38,660 bases of DNA from Fischerella thermalis PCC 7521 (GCF_000317225.1 NZ_AJLL01000078.1:1-38660), one strand, 5' to 3'. Counted from the stretch's first letter, positions 7,098 to 15,532 are shown. The notes: generated from the letters alone by a model not told the origin. Numbers and translations: made by a program.

Positions 7098-8915
7098 ATG
7101 GCTAACTTTAGAGATATTCTCAATTACTTTCGTCCTTACTGGGGGCTGAGTATTTTCAGTATTGCAGCTACCAGCGTTTACGAGATTATCGATTTGGTCG
7201 TACCCTATGCGATCGGGCAAATTTTAAATGTGTTGTCTCATCAACCGTTAGATAAGCCGCTGACAGCAGCGATCGCCACAGTTGCAAACGCTATCAATTA
7301 CCCAGTCAATCAACTTCTATCTTTGGGTGTATTGCTGGGTTTAATTTTTCTTGTGACCGTGGTGAGAGCGCCGACACAACCTTGGTTAGCTAATTGGTTT
7401 CATTGGGATATTGCCTTAAGGGCGCGTCGAGATCAACATCAAAAAGCGATTGAAAAGATTCTCACTTTACCCTTGGAATTTTATGACGAAAATAACCCCG
7501 GACGTATTGCTGGACGAGTAGCTAGAGGTGTCGCTAACCACACTTGGACTTATCCCGAAATCGCCGGACAGATGATTCCGAAGCTGTTTAGGGTGTTAGG
7601 AATTTTTGTATTTATCTGGTTTGTGGAGTGGCGAATCGCGATTTTGTATTTAATTTCCTTTGTGGTTATTCTTGGTTTTACCTTGAGAAAGTTAAAGCGC
7701 CTAGTTTGGCATGATAACCGCTTGGATAAATACTCTGAAGGAACGGAAAGTCGGACTTCGGAAATTATCAGTAACATTAAAACAGTAAAAGCATTTGCCA
7801 CAGAAGCAAAAGAATTAGAACGGCAAAAAGTCCGTTTAGAACGTGAATTAACTGTTGTGGATTATCGTATTCACAAAGGTTACGTGAGGCTGAATACGTG
7901 GCAAAGAACTGTGATTCAGTTTTGTGTGTTCACAATCTTAGGTTTGACGCTAGTAGAAACTGTAGCTGGTAGGATTTCTCTTGGTCACTTTATCATGACT
8001 CTAACTCTTTCCAGCATGGCTTATGCGGAACTCGAACCAATTAGCGTGTTAGCGGAAATTTTTGCCCGTCGCTACAGTTCTATGGTGCGGTTTCATGAGT
8101 TTCTACAAGAACCATCAGGAGTTGATGCGGTTGGTCTTTTGGAAAAAGGACAGCCAGATTCTGTTTATCAATTTACGGGAAAAGTAGAGTTTTCCCACGT
8201 TAGTTTTGGCTACGAACCTCAGCGTCCAGTTTTACAAGACATCAATCTCTTGATTGAACCATATCAAACAGTGGCATTGGTAGGAAGGTCTGGTTCGGGT
8301 AAATCTACTTTGGTGAAATTACTATTGCGCTATTTTGAACCGAATCAAGGTCAAATTCTGATTGATGGTCAAGATATTCGCACTCTAGATGTGGGGAATT
8401 ATCGCCGGAGATTAGCAATTGTTCACCAAGAAGTAGATGTTTTTAACGGAACTATTTTGGATAATCTCAAGTATGGTAGACCAGATGTCAGCTTTGACCA
8501 AGTTGAAGAAGCCTGTAGAATTGCCAGACTTGATGAAGTCATCCAGCATCTACCCCAAGGTTATTACACTGTTGTAGGGGAAAGAGGTGTGAGGTTATCT
8601 GGTGGACAAAGACAACGCTTAGGAATTGCTAGGGCGTTAATAGTAGAACCAGATGTGTTGATTTTTGACGAAGCTACTTCTAGCTTAGATTATGAGTCGG
8701 AACGTTCGATTCAATTGGCGATGCGATCGCTCCAAGGAACTCGTACTACGATTGTGATTGCTCACCGCCTGAGTACAGTCCGGGAAGCAGATCAGATTGT
8801 GGTTTTAGATCAAGGCAAAATCATAGAAGTCGGTAATCACGAAGAACTTCTGCGTCATGGTGGTATTTACCATCGTTTACACGCACTGCAAGAGACCGGT
8901 GAATTACTGAGTTAG
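7098..8915 (+). CDS. ABC exporter half-transporter (permease-ATPase fusion)
   Basis: A 605-residue type-I ABC exporter of the MsbA/MDR-like group, working as a homodimer in the inner membrane. The N-terminal ~320 residues form the membrane domain with six predicted helices. The ATPase domain carries Walker A GRSGSGKST, signature LSGGQRQR, Walker B VLIFDEATSSLD and the H-loop IAHRLST. The ATG at 7098 (MANFRDILNYF) is preferred; an in-frame GTG at 7089 adds three residues. No substrate can be inferred: no accessory genes flank it. Its stop codon lies inside the first unit of a heptad repeat array. Confidence 0.93.
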   Translation: MANFRDILNYFRPYWGLSIFSIAATSVYEIIDLVVPYAIGQILNVLSHQPLDKPLTAAIATVANAINYPVNQLLSLGVLLGLIFLVTVVRAPTQPWLANWFHWDIALRARRDQHQKAIEKILTLPLEFYDENNPGRIAGRVARGVANHTWTYPEIAGQMIPKLFRVLGIFVFIWFVEWRIAILYLISFVVILGFTLRKLKRLVWHDNRLDKYSEGTESRTSEIISNIKTVKAFATEAKELERQKVRLERELTVVDYRIHKGYVRLNTWQRTVIQFCVFTILGLTLVETVAGRISLGHFIMTLTLSSMAYAELEPISVLAEIFARRYSSMVRFHEFLQEPSGVDAVGLLEKGQPDSVYQFTGKVEFSHVSFGYEPQRPVLQDINLLIEPYQTVALVGRSGSGKSTLVKLLLRYFEPNQGQILIDGQDIRTLDVGNYRRRLAIVHQEVDVFNGTILDNLKYGRPDVSFDQVEEACRIARLDEVIQHLPQGYYTVVGERGVRLSGGQRQRLGIARALIVEPDVLIFDEATSSLDYESERSIQLAMRSLQGTRTTIVIAHRLSTVREADQIVVLDQGKIIEVGNHEELLRHGGIYHRLHALQETGELLS

Positions 8916-8994
8916 TGGTTAGTAGTTGGTGGTTGGTTGTTGGTGGTTGGTTGTTGGTGGTTGGTGGTTGGTAGTTGGTGGTTGTTAGTTGTTT
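8911..8994 (+). repeat. 12-unit heptad tandem repeat (GTTNGTN)
   Basis: Twelve consecutive 7-bp units of GTTAGTG/GTTGGTG/GTTGGTT form run from the stop codon of the ABC exporter gene. A different direct repeat of ACTCCTCAC units follows at about 9000-9025. This is the cyanobacterial short-tandem-repeat type. Confidence 0.85.
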
Positions 8995-9085
8995 TAATAC
9001 TCCTCACACTCCTCACACTCCTCACCTCCCCATCTCCCCACCTTTTTTTCGACAATTGACCAACCTAATTTTTTTGAAAAAAATC

Positions 9086-9114
9086 TTGGAAATTCTAAAA
9101 GCTTGTGCTAATAT
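9086..9114 (+). promoter_or_regulatory. sigma70-type promoter for the tRNA pair
   Basis: TTGGAA (9086-9091) and TAATAT (9109-9114) are separated by exactly 17 bp, with a TGC extension before the -10 box. The expected start, near 9121, is about 13 bases before tRNA-Tyr. Confidence 0.6.
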
Positions 9115-9133
9115 TTTTAATCGTGGGTCTCAC

Positions 9134-9216
9134 GGGTCGGTGTCCGAGTGGTTAATGGAGACGGACTGTAAATCCGTTGGCTAGCGCCTACGCTGGTTCA
9201 AATCCAGCCCGGCCCA
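9134..9216 (+). tRNA. tRNA-Tyr (GTA)
   Basis: The acceptor arms GGGTCGG and CCGGCCC pair fully (one T-G). The anticodon stem ACGGA/TCCGT encloses GTA at 9168-9170. A variable arm follows, as expected for a class II tRNA, then the T arm GCTGG-TTCAAAT-CCAGC. The discriminator is A at 9216, followed by CC. Confidence 0.95.
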
Positions 9217-9281
9217 CCTCTCAAAAATTGAAAATGTAAAATTAAATATTTTAGTTTTACATTTTTAGTTACATAGTTTTT

Positions 9282-9353
9282 GCCCGTGTAGCTCAGTGGT
9301 AGAGCACACCCTTGGTAAGGGTGAGGTCACGAGTTCAATCCTCGTCACGGGCT
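9282..9353 (+). tRNA. tRNA-Thr (GGT)
   Basis: The acceptor arms GCCCGTG and CACGGGC pair fully. The D arm is AGCTCAGTGGTAGAGC. The anticodon stem CACCC/GGGTG encloses GGT at 9314-9316, and the T arm is CGAGTTCAATCCTCG. The spacing of 65 bases after tRNA-Tyr suggests one transcript. The DNA just downstream holds recombinase remnants. Confidence 0.96.
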
Positions 9354-9378
9354 TTTTACTTTTACTATAATCTTTTAC

Positions 9379-9412
9379 CTGAAACTCTTGAATAGCAAGG
9401 GTTTCAGTTTTT
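9379..9412 (+). terminator. rho-independent terminator after the tRNA pair
   Basis: CTGAAAC-T-CTT and AAG-G-GTTTCAG pair around a 7-base loop, followed by TTTTTATAT. The position, 26 bases after tRNA-Thr, fits termination of the tRNA operon. Confidence 0.8.
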
Positions 9413-9580
9413 ATATATGAAAGGGATGCTATTAATTATGACTATTTTTGAATATCAGTCTTGTCTTTTGACTATCATTTGACTATCATAGAGTGCACCT
9501 TAAAATAGTCATAATTTCACATAGACGTAACACACAAAGCTACCAGAGGTTCATTAGGTATTGAATCTTTCCGCGATCGC

Positions 9581-9787
9581 TTAAGGATTAGATTACCTAG
9601 AGAACTTTATTTCAAAAAGAAGATTAAAGCCTCTAAGCGTTGGAGGAAAGTTAGAAAGCAAATAAGTAAACTTCAGAACAAAGTCGCCAATCAAAGACAA
9701 AATTGGCAACACAAAGTAGCTGCACAAATAGTTAGCAGTAATAGCTTGGTAGCTACTGAAAAACTGAACATCTTACTCATGCCGTGA
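9581..9787 (+). pseudogene. TnpB (IS200/IS605 OrfB) fragment
   Basis: An open stretch of about 68 codons with no start codon translates to LPRELYFKKKIKASKRW, ISKLQNKVANQRQNWQHKVA and LVATEKLN, which is the helical middle part of TnpB/OrfB proteins just before the second catalytic acidic motif (E in E-D/K-L). The frame ends at TGA 9785-9787, where the sequence changes to a recombinase fragment in another frame. Neither the N-terminal half nor the zinc-finger/RuvC end is present, so it cannot be functional. Confidence 0.7.
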
Positions 9788-9920
9788 TACTTTTATTTCT
9801 GAACAAATTGCTAAGGGTGTTCCTACTGCTGTAGTTGCAAAGTGGTGTGATAATTCTGTGGAGATGATTGAAAAAAAGTATCTAGATTCTAATTTTTTAG
9901 AACAAATAAAACCGTTGTAG
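9774..9920 (+). pseudogene. C-terminal fragment of a tyrosine recombinase/integrase
   Basis: The frame reads YSCRDTFISEQIAKGVP, then TAVVAKWCDNSVEMIEKKYLD and stops at TAG 9918-9920. This matches the end of phage-type integrases: the R-H-T-F box (here R-D-T-F), the G-H/W box (KWCDNS) and the catalytic tyrosine in EKKYLD. Everything upstream of that box is missing. Its location about 420 bases after tRNA-Thr is typical for an integrase of a former tRNA-targeting element. Confidence 0.65.
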
Positions 9921-9924
9921 CTGA

Positions 9925-10965
9925 TCATTGAGTGGAACTATAGGCAATACCAGTAGCACTATATCCATCTTCTCGCTGCACAACAGTATCTTGAGTACGA
10001 AGTTCGATTTCTGTAGCACCATTAGGATTAAATCGGGCGTAATAATCGAAATTTCCTTTACCTAGATAGCTTGTCCAATTATCATCAGAACTTCTCTTGG
10101 GAGCTATCTGTGTGGGAATATTATAAACACTCAAACTAGGGTTCTGTTTATTGTAGAGGTTCATCAATAGTTGTCCATTGCGACGGAAGACTCTGACGGT
10201 TTGAGTATTGGTTTGAAATGCTAGCAAGGTTTCTTCGTTGGCTTCAGCATTATTTGGCTGAGTTGTGGCAAGAATTTGTCCTGTCTGCTGAATCACGCCA
10301 CCACGAGAATTTACCAGCTTGAGAGTGCATCTACCATCAGAAAAAAATCTCACAGTAGTTACAGTTTCACCCTCTGATTTATATGAGATACTACCATCAA
10401 TATTGCTTAACCGCGTAGCTAGGGAATTTTGCAAGTTTTTTGTGTTTGGAGGCTGACCCTGCAAAGTCATGTAGGGTTGTCCTTGCTGCCACTGTATGTA
10501 TGCAGTATAGCGCTGTCCATCACAGATAATATCATTTTGTCCGGTGGTGACTTTCTGTCCTTTTTCCTCCATTGTCACGCTTCCATTTGTGCTTTTGACA
10601 TGTAGGGAACATTTACCATCAGAGAAAAACGTTACTGTCGTTGTCGTTTCTCCTCCTGAGATGTAAGAAATACTGCCATCTTTATTACTTACCCATGTAG
10701 CTGGTGCATCATTCAGGTGTTTTTTACCCGGAGGTTTACTCTCAAAATTTATCAGGGTTTGTCCTTGTTTCCAACTGATATCTGCAATATTTAATTGTCC
10801 TTCACAGGTGATATTTTGTCCCACAGCCTGAGACAGCTTTGCATCCATATGGGTGACAGAATTTAGGGCTATGGTTGCATTAGATGCAATTTTTGACCAA
10901 GCAGGCGATACCTCAGCACTTAGCAGGACTAAAGTAACTAATGTTGTTGTAAATATGCGTATCAT
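9925..10965 (-). CDS. secreted protein with an internal duplication, unknown function
   Basis: A 346-residue protein from the ATG at 10965 (an upstream in-frame TTG at 10980 is less likely). The N-terminus is a signal peptide (MIRIFTTTLVTLVLLSAEVS, cleavage after PAWS or nearby). Two ~77-residue units follow: one from C54 to about V130, the other from C148 to about V224. They share GSISY, GET-TTV-FFSDG-C and a C-[ED]GQ start. Each unit has two cysteines that could form a disulphide. A third, more divergent segment ends the protein. I do not recognise the family. The gene is convergent with the integrase remnant, four bases away. A periplasmic or extracellular location is inferred. Confidence 0.75.
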   Translation of the reverse strand: MIRIFTTTLVTLVLLSAEVSPAWSKIASNATIALNSVTHMDAKLSQAVGQNITCEGQLNIADISWKQGQTLINFESKPPGKKHLNDAPATWVSNKDGSISYISGGETTTTVTFFSDGKCSLHVKSTNGSVTMEEKGQKVTTGQNDIICDGQRYTAYIQWQQGQPYMTLQGQPPNTKNLQNSLATRLSNIDGSISYKSEGETVTTVRFFSDGRCTLKLVNSRGGVIQQTGQILATTQPNNAEANEETLLAFQTNTQTVRVFRRNGQLLMNLYNKQNPSLSVYNIPTQIAPKRSSDDNWTSYLGKGNFDYYARFNPNGATEIELRTQDTVVQREDGYSATGIAYSSTQ

Positions 10966-11681
10966 AATCAGTGGATTCAAGCACAGAGAGTCAATTACTG
11001 CCTCATAGATTTGTCAAGCTATTTTGGCAGGTTCCGAAATTCAAGAATTCGGAATTAGAAATGGAAATTACTGGTCTTTCTATAAGTTTTTGACCTCGGG
11101 ATGCTAATTTAATTAATTAGCGATCGCAGCTTGCACCTTGGATAACAAAACTCTTATTGGAAATGAAATAATTTTCCAATGGCTATATATTAACCTGTAT
11201 GAAAAATTCATTAGTTTCGCAAATTCCGCTTGGCAAAACTCATGTTATAATTTAATGACATAGAACCTAATAACTAGCTATTTAAGTGTCTTTGAAAAGA
11301 CAAAAAAGTTCTTGAATTGACTGATCATTGGCTTCTCTGCTAATAAAAGTTAGTTCTTGTTAAAAGAACATTATCATACGTTATTAAGTTTTTATTTAAA
11401 TATTTTAATTTAATTAGCTTATAGTTATATAAAAACAAGAAGTTATTTCTTATAATATAGCAGTCCTATTTGATGTTAAAAATCGAAACACCCAGATCCC
11501 TGACTTTTATTAAAAAAGTATTCCTTACTACCTTTGACCTCAATTAAGTTTCTGTTTGATGTTGGATTTTTGAATTGCGATCGCCTGGCCAAATAAACAC
11601 CTGAAAATCTTGCCCTACAATAATTCTAAAATTACCCGATATTTTTGAACTTCCTGGGGAATGTGGGATAAAAATCAACAC
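10966..11681. other. 716-bp AT-rich region without a gene
   Basis: No credible frame on either strand. HIP1-like sites occur (for example near 11121 and 11578). A TATAAT-like box at about 11245 lacks a convincing partner. It lies between two minus-strand genes, so part of it is the promoter region of the secreted protein gene. Confidence 0.45.
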
Positions 11682-12980
11682 TCAAAAAATAAAAATTACT
11701 TGTAAGTCCCACTTTTGTGGTTGACGAATAATTTTTACTTGACGAATGAATTCGCGAAAATAAAATCGTCGTTCTGCTTCGGATAAATCCAACCAAAATT
11801 GAGGGATGGAAACTGCTACTGCAACAGAACGCAAGTTTACTGGTGGTAAAGTCGCTAACTTTGCTTGCAGTGTAGATATTTCTGTGCGGAGTTTGTATGC
11901 TCTGAATTTGGCTGTTTCTGCATCTAGTAACCCAGTTTCGACTAAAGCTGGTAATTGTGTGAGTATTTCTTGCTGACGAGCGATCGCATCTCCTAAGCTA
12001 TCCTTAACTGCATCCAATTGAGGAGAATTCATGTTGTCCACCGCTGTAGGTAAATCCCGACAAACAACTTGAATAGTATGATCTAATACTTCTTGATAAG
12101 GAATAGCCCGACACTTAGGCTGTTTTATACAGCTAATTGGACGTAAATAGAGATACTCTTTGTCTTGGTTGCGAATAGTAACGCGAGCAACACCCATAGG
12201 TGATTGACATTCGCCACAGACAACCAACCCTGCTAGAGAACGCGGCGCACTCGCAGTCCGCGATGGTAAACGACTGTTACGACGTAAAAGCCTGTCAACT
12301 TGCGCTGCTTCTTCCTGAGAAAGGATAGGGGGGTGGGTATTGGCAAGAATTTCTCCATTTTGATAAGCAGTATTGCCACGGTAAACTGGATTAGTCAACC
12401 AGCGACGTCCTGTGGTGACAGAAATTTTTTTACCGTATTTTTTTGCGAGATAACGCACTGCTCCCCGCAGAGAACCATAAAGCAGAAACTGTTCAAAAAA
12501 ATCTTTGACTACAGGAGAAGTACTACGGTCAAGAATGTACTTATCTTTACCTCTACGATAACCATAGGGCGCTTTTCCAGGAGGGGGAGCAGCATCTAAA
12601 CGGTTGCGGGCGTGACCTTGACGGATACGGCGACTATGTTGCTGTCTTTGAATTTGATGTAGCAATCGCAACAAATTAGCATGAAGATTAGGAGATTTCT
12701 CAGCAGAATTGTAACCTTGCTCCACTGCAACCAGCGTTATTCCTATTGCTTCGATTTGGGAAAGGCGATCGCTCACTTCCTCAACATTATCCCCCAATTC
12801 GTCTAGACGGCGAACAAGGACATAATCAGGCGGATCGTTTTGACAGTCAATTAGTAACTTTTGTAACTCCGTGCGCTGTCCTAAATCTTGATACACTCTA
12901 TCTATATCCCATCCCCAAGTCTGAGGATCGGCAGCAGTTTCTAGTAAAGGATCGCTGTAGGTGTAAGCAACAATTCTCAT
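11682..12980 (-). CDS. serine recombinase family protein with altered catalytic residues
   Basis: A 432-residue protein with large-serine-recombinase architecture: a resolvase-like N-terminal domain (about 1-105), a recombinase domain (APYGYRRGKDKY, then RWLTNPVYRGNTAYQNGE), a zinc-ribbon (CGEC near the middle, then C-x5-C) and a C-terminal helical coiled region. It resembles the XisF-like proteins of heterocystous cyanobacteria. The catalytic positions look degenerate: the usual Y-x-R-V-S is YTYSDP, and the L-D-R-L-G-R box is LDELGDN (residues 59-65), so both key arginines are E and D. The ATG at 12980 is preferred; a longer start at 13022 would translate a heptad repeat and palindrome. Strand-exchange activity is doubtful. 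Confidence 0.85.
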   Translation of the reverse strand: MRIVAYTYSDPLLETAADPQTWGWDIDRVYQDLGQRTELQKLLIDCQNDPPDYVLVRRLDELGDNVEEVSDRLSQIEAIGITLVAVEQGYNSAEKSPNLHANLLRLLHQIQRQQHSRRIRQGHARNRLDAAPPPGKAPYGYRRGKDKYILDRSTSPVVKDFFEQFLLYGSLRGAVRYLAKKYGKKISVTTGRRWLTNPVYRGNTAYQNGEILANTHPPILSQEEAAQVDRLLRRNSRLPSRTASAPRSLAGLVVCGECQSPMGVARVTIRNQDKEYLYLRPISCIKQPKCRAIPYQEVLDHTIQVVCRDLPTAVDNMNSPQLDAVKDSLGDAIARQQEILTQLPALVETGLLDAETAKFRAYKLRTEISTLQAKLATLPPVNLRSVAVAVSIPQFWLDLSEAERRFYFREFIRQVKIIRQPQKWDLQVIFIF

Positions 12981-13005
12981 CAAATAAGAGTTGGTTGTTG
13001 GTTGT

Positions 13006-13036
13006 TGTACCAGACGTGCCATCGCACGTCTGGTAC
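13006..13036. repeat. 14-bp perfect palindromic element
   Basis: TGTACCAGACGTGC (13006-13019) and its exact inverse (13023/13024-13036/13037, allowing one base for the line count) enclose a 4-base centre. It lies directly upstream of the serine recombinase start at 12980, next to heptad repeats. It resembles the small dispersed palindromes of Nostoc-type genomes; an operator or recombination site is possible. Confidence 0.7.
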
Positions 13037-13100
13037 ATCGGTTAGTAGTTAGTGTTTAGTAGTTATTGGTTATTTACTCCTCACACCCCACCCTTACCTT

Positions 13101-13182
13101 AAGCCGCGCAAAGCGCGTCTACACACCCCTCACACTCCCCATCACTCCTACCCTACGGGAAGCCGCGCAGAGCGCGTCTACA
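13101..13182. repeat. 23-bp GC-rich element, copies 1 and 2
   Basis: The motif AAGCCGCGCAAAGCGCGTCT plus ACA occurs at 13101-13123 and, with one change, at 13160-13182. The second copy is preceded by CCCTACGGG. A third copy is at 13636-13658, on the other side of the VOC gene. The internal GCGC pairs give each copy a short hairpin. Confidence 0.8.
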
Positions 13183-13187
13183 CCCCA

Positions 13188-13547
13188 TCACCCCTGACTC
13201 AACTCAATCACATTTCCATCCGGATCTTGGGTAAAAACAGCAGCGCGACCAGAAGCACTGGGTTGTATTAGACAGTTATAATTTAATAGCTGCTGTTTAG
13301 CGGCATCTAAGTCGGAAACTAAAAAAGCAACGTGGGGATTGCGTCCCCATTTTTCATTTTTGGCTTCATCCTGCACGCTGGGCGCTACGATCAGGTGAAT
13401 TTGATACTCGCCAACTTGATACCAAGCGCCAGGGAATTTCATCGGGCGTTCTACTTTGGGTAATCCCAATACAGTGCCATAAAAATGTTCGGAACGTTCT
13501 AAGTCAGTTACGAGAATGGCTGTGTGAACACACTGGGTAATTTGCAT
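13188..13547 (-). CDS. VOC (glyoxalase/bleomycin-resistance) family protein
   Basis: A 119-residue protein from ATG 13547. It has the two beta-alpha-beta-beta-beta modules of the vicinal-oxygen-chelate fold: CVHTAILVTDLERSEHFYGT then GAWYQVGEYQIHLIV, followed by PHVAFLVSDLDAAKQQL and FTQDPDGNVIELSQ. Metal-ligand candidates are the early H (VHTAI), H in QIHLI, H in PHVAF and E in VIEL. The family includes isomerases, dioxygenases and resistance proteins, so the substrate is unknown. It is a single gene, bracketed by GC-rich 23-bp repeats. Confidence 0.88.
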   Translation of the reverse strand: MQITQCVHTAILVTDLERSEHFYGTVLGLPKVERPMKFPGAWYQVGEYQIHLIVAPSVQDEAKNEKWGRNPHVAFLVSDLDAAKQQLLNYNCLIQPSASGRAAVFTQDPDGNVIELSQG

Positions 13548-13635
13548 ATGGGGGGACAAGGAAGACAAGGGGGACTCGGGGAAAAGGGAAACAAGGGAAG
13601 GGAGACAAGGGAAATATCACACTCCACCCTACGGG

Positions 13636-13658
13636 AAGCCGCGCAAAGCGCGTCTACA
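13636..13658. repeat. 23-bp GC-rich element, copy 3
   Basis: Identical to copy 1 (13101-13123) over AAGCCGCGCAAAGCGCGTCT and ACA, and preceded by CCCTACGGG as in copy 2. It lies between the lysC and VOC genes. Confidence 0.8.
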
Positions 13659-13687
13659 CACTCCCCATCACCCATCCCCCATCCCCT

Positions 13688-15532
13688 CTACGCAGGTACA
13701 ATAAATTTCTCACTACCTGCTAGTCCAAATGCTGCATGAATAACTTGTAGTGCCTTCACACCTTCTTCTTGGGCGACTACACAACTAATTTTGATTTCTG
13801 AAGTGGCGATCATTTGAATGTTAATATTATGCTGCGCTAGGGCTTCAAACATTTTTGCAGCAACGCCTGGTTGTCCTACCATGCCAGCACCAACGATACT
13901 GACTTTGGCGATCGCTTGATCTAAGGCTACTTCACCCCAACCATATTCTGCTGCTTTGGCTTGCAACATTTTCTGTGCTGCTTCTGCATCCATGCGCGCC
14001 ACAGTAAAAGCAATATCGCGCATCGGCACACCATTAACTATATGACAGCGTTGGGACTGAATGATCATGTCCACACTGATATTGTTGTCTGCCAAAAGTC
14101 CAAACAGTTTTCCTGCTGTTCCTGGACGATCTTGAACTTGACGAATCGCTAGACGTGCTTGGTTCATATCGAGGGCGACACCGCGTACGGGAGGAGTAGT
14201 TGGATGATGGGGTGATGGGGTGATGGGGTCGGTTCTCCCCACCTCTCTATCGTCTACTAATTTCCCGATTTCTGCAATTTCAAATGCTTGCCGCAGGGCG
14301 GCGACGGCGCGATCGCATTCTTGGGCAGCAATTACGCAGCTGACTTTAATTTCACTGGTAGAAATCATTTGGATATTCACGCCTGCTGCTGCTAGGGTGG
14401 CGAACATTTTGGCGGCGACTCCGGGACGTCCGATCATTCCTGCACCAGCAATACTGACTTTAGCAATATTTTGCTGCACCATCACCTCAGCTTCTTCATT
14501 TGGGCTACTCTTGTGACTACGGAGAACAGGAGCAATGGCAGCAGCTACGGCTTCGGCTTTTGGTAAGATTGGTGTAAATACGGTAAAAGCGATGTCGTTT
14601 GTATTACCTTCATGAATTGATTGGATAATCAAATCTACATCTACATCCTGACGAGCAATTTCTCCAAACAGGCGTGCTGCTACACCTGGTCGATCGGGAA
14701 CACGTAATAAGGCTACCTTGGCTTGGTCAGTATCAGATTCAACACTATCTACCGGACGTGCAATTTCTAAATTGATCAGTGATCGCTCTTTGACTGGGGG
14801 TGAAGTTACCCAAGTACCGGGATCATCAGTCCAACTAGAACGTACAACTAAAGGCACACCGTAGTTACGGGCAATTTCCACAGCGCGCGGATGCAAGACT
14901 TTTGCTCCTAAACTCGCGAGTTCTAGCATTTCATCGCAGGTGATTTCGCTCATCAACTGCGCCTCAGGAACTAGACGGGGATCGGTAGTGAGAATTCCTG
15001 GTACATCGGTATAAATTTCACAAAAATCTGCCTTTAGAGCTGCTGCGATCGCCACAGCAGAAGTATCTGAACCGCCTCTTCCTAAGGTAGTAATTTCTAA
15101 TGCATCGGTTCTGCTAATACCTTGAAAACCAGCAACAACAACAACTTTGCCTTCTTGGAGATGCTTGGTGAGCCTTTCTGTGTGAATATGTAAAATCCGA
15201 GCGCGGGTGTGTTCAGCTTCGGTGACAATTCCTACCTGAGCGCCAGTCAGAGAAATTGCTGGTTGTCCTAGCTCTTGCAATGCCATACTCACTAGAGCAA
15301 TAGATACCTGCTCACCTGTAGAAAGCAACATATCCATTTCCCGACGGCAAGGATTTTTAGAGATTTCCGCAGCTAATTTTACGAGTCCATCAGTGGTTTT
15401 GCCCATCGCCGAAACCACCACCACTATGGAATTTCCTGCTTTTGCAGTTTTAGAAACGCGTTGTGCAACAGAGACAATGCGTTCAACGGAACCGACAGAT
15501 GTACCACCGAATTTCTGAACTATGAGCGACAT
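13688..15532 (-). CDS. lysC: aspartate kinase with four ACT domains
   Basis: A 614-residue aspartokinase, first step of lysine/threonine/methionine synthesis (aspartate to aspartyl phosphate). The kinase domain opens with VQKFGGTSVGS and includes TTLGRGGSDTSAVAIAAAL and the FCEIYTDVPGI segment (to about residue 250). Two ACT pairs follow, residues about 265-420 and 455-614, with the repeated VSIVGAGM(I/V)G(R/Q)PGVAAKMF motif. Four ACT domains instead of two is the usual cyanobacterial arrangement, and the pairs bind inhibitory amino acids. The linker between pairs carries a proline/histidine insert (PITPSPHHPTTPP) encoded by GGGGTGAT direct repeats at 14200-14230, unlike conserved enzyme sequence. 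The ATG at 15532 begins at the family's normal N-terminus. Confidence 0.97.
   Translation of the reverse strand: MSLIVQKFGGTSVGSVERIVSVAQRVSKTAKAGNSIVVVVSAMGKTTDGLVKLAAEISKNPCRREMDMLLSTGEQVSIALVSMALQELGQPAISLTGAQVGIVTEAEHTRARILHIHTERLTKHLQEGKVVVVAGFQGISRTDALEITTLGRGGSDTSAVAIAAALKADFCEIYTDVPGILTTDPRLVPEAQLMSEITCDEMLELASLGAKVLHPRAVEIARNYGVPLVVRSSWTDDPGTWVTSPPVKERSLINLEIARPVDSVESDTDQAKVALLRVPDRPGVAARLFGEIARQDVDVDLIIQSIHEGNTNDIAFTVFTPILPKAEAVAAAIAPVLRSHKSSPNEEAEVMVQQNIAKVSIAGAGMIGRPGVAAKMFATLAAAGVNIQMISTSEIKVSCVIAAQECDRAVAALRQAFEIAEIGKLVDDREVGRTDPITPSPHHPTTPPVRGVALDMNQARLAIRQVQDRPGTAGKLFGLLADNNISVDMIIQSQRCHIVNGVPMRDIAFTVARMDAEAAQKMLQAKAAEYGWGEVALDQAIAKVSIVGAGMVGQPGVAAKMFEALAQHNINIQMIATSEIKISCVVAQEEGVKALQVIHAAFGLAGSEKFIVPA

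Noticed and set aside
11340-11362. GTTCTT/AAGAAC hairpin as terminator
   Set aside because: Stem of only 6 bp with no T-run and no gene ending there.
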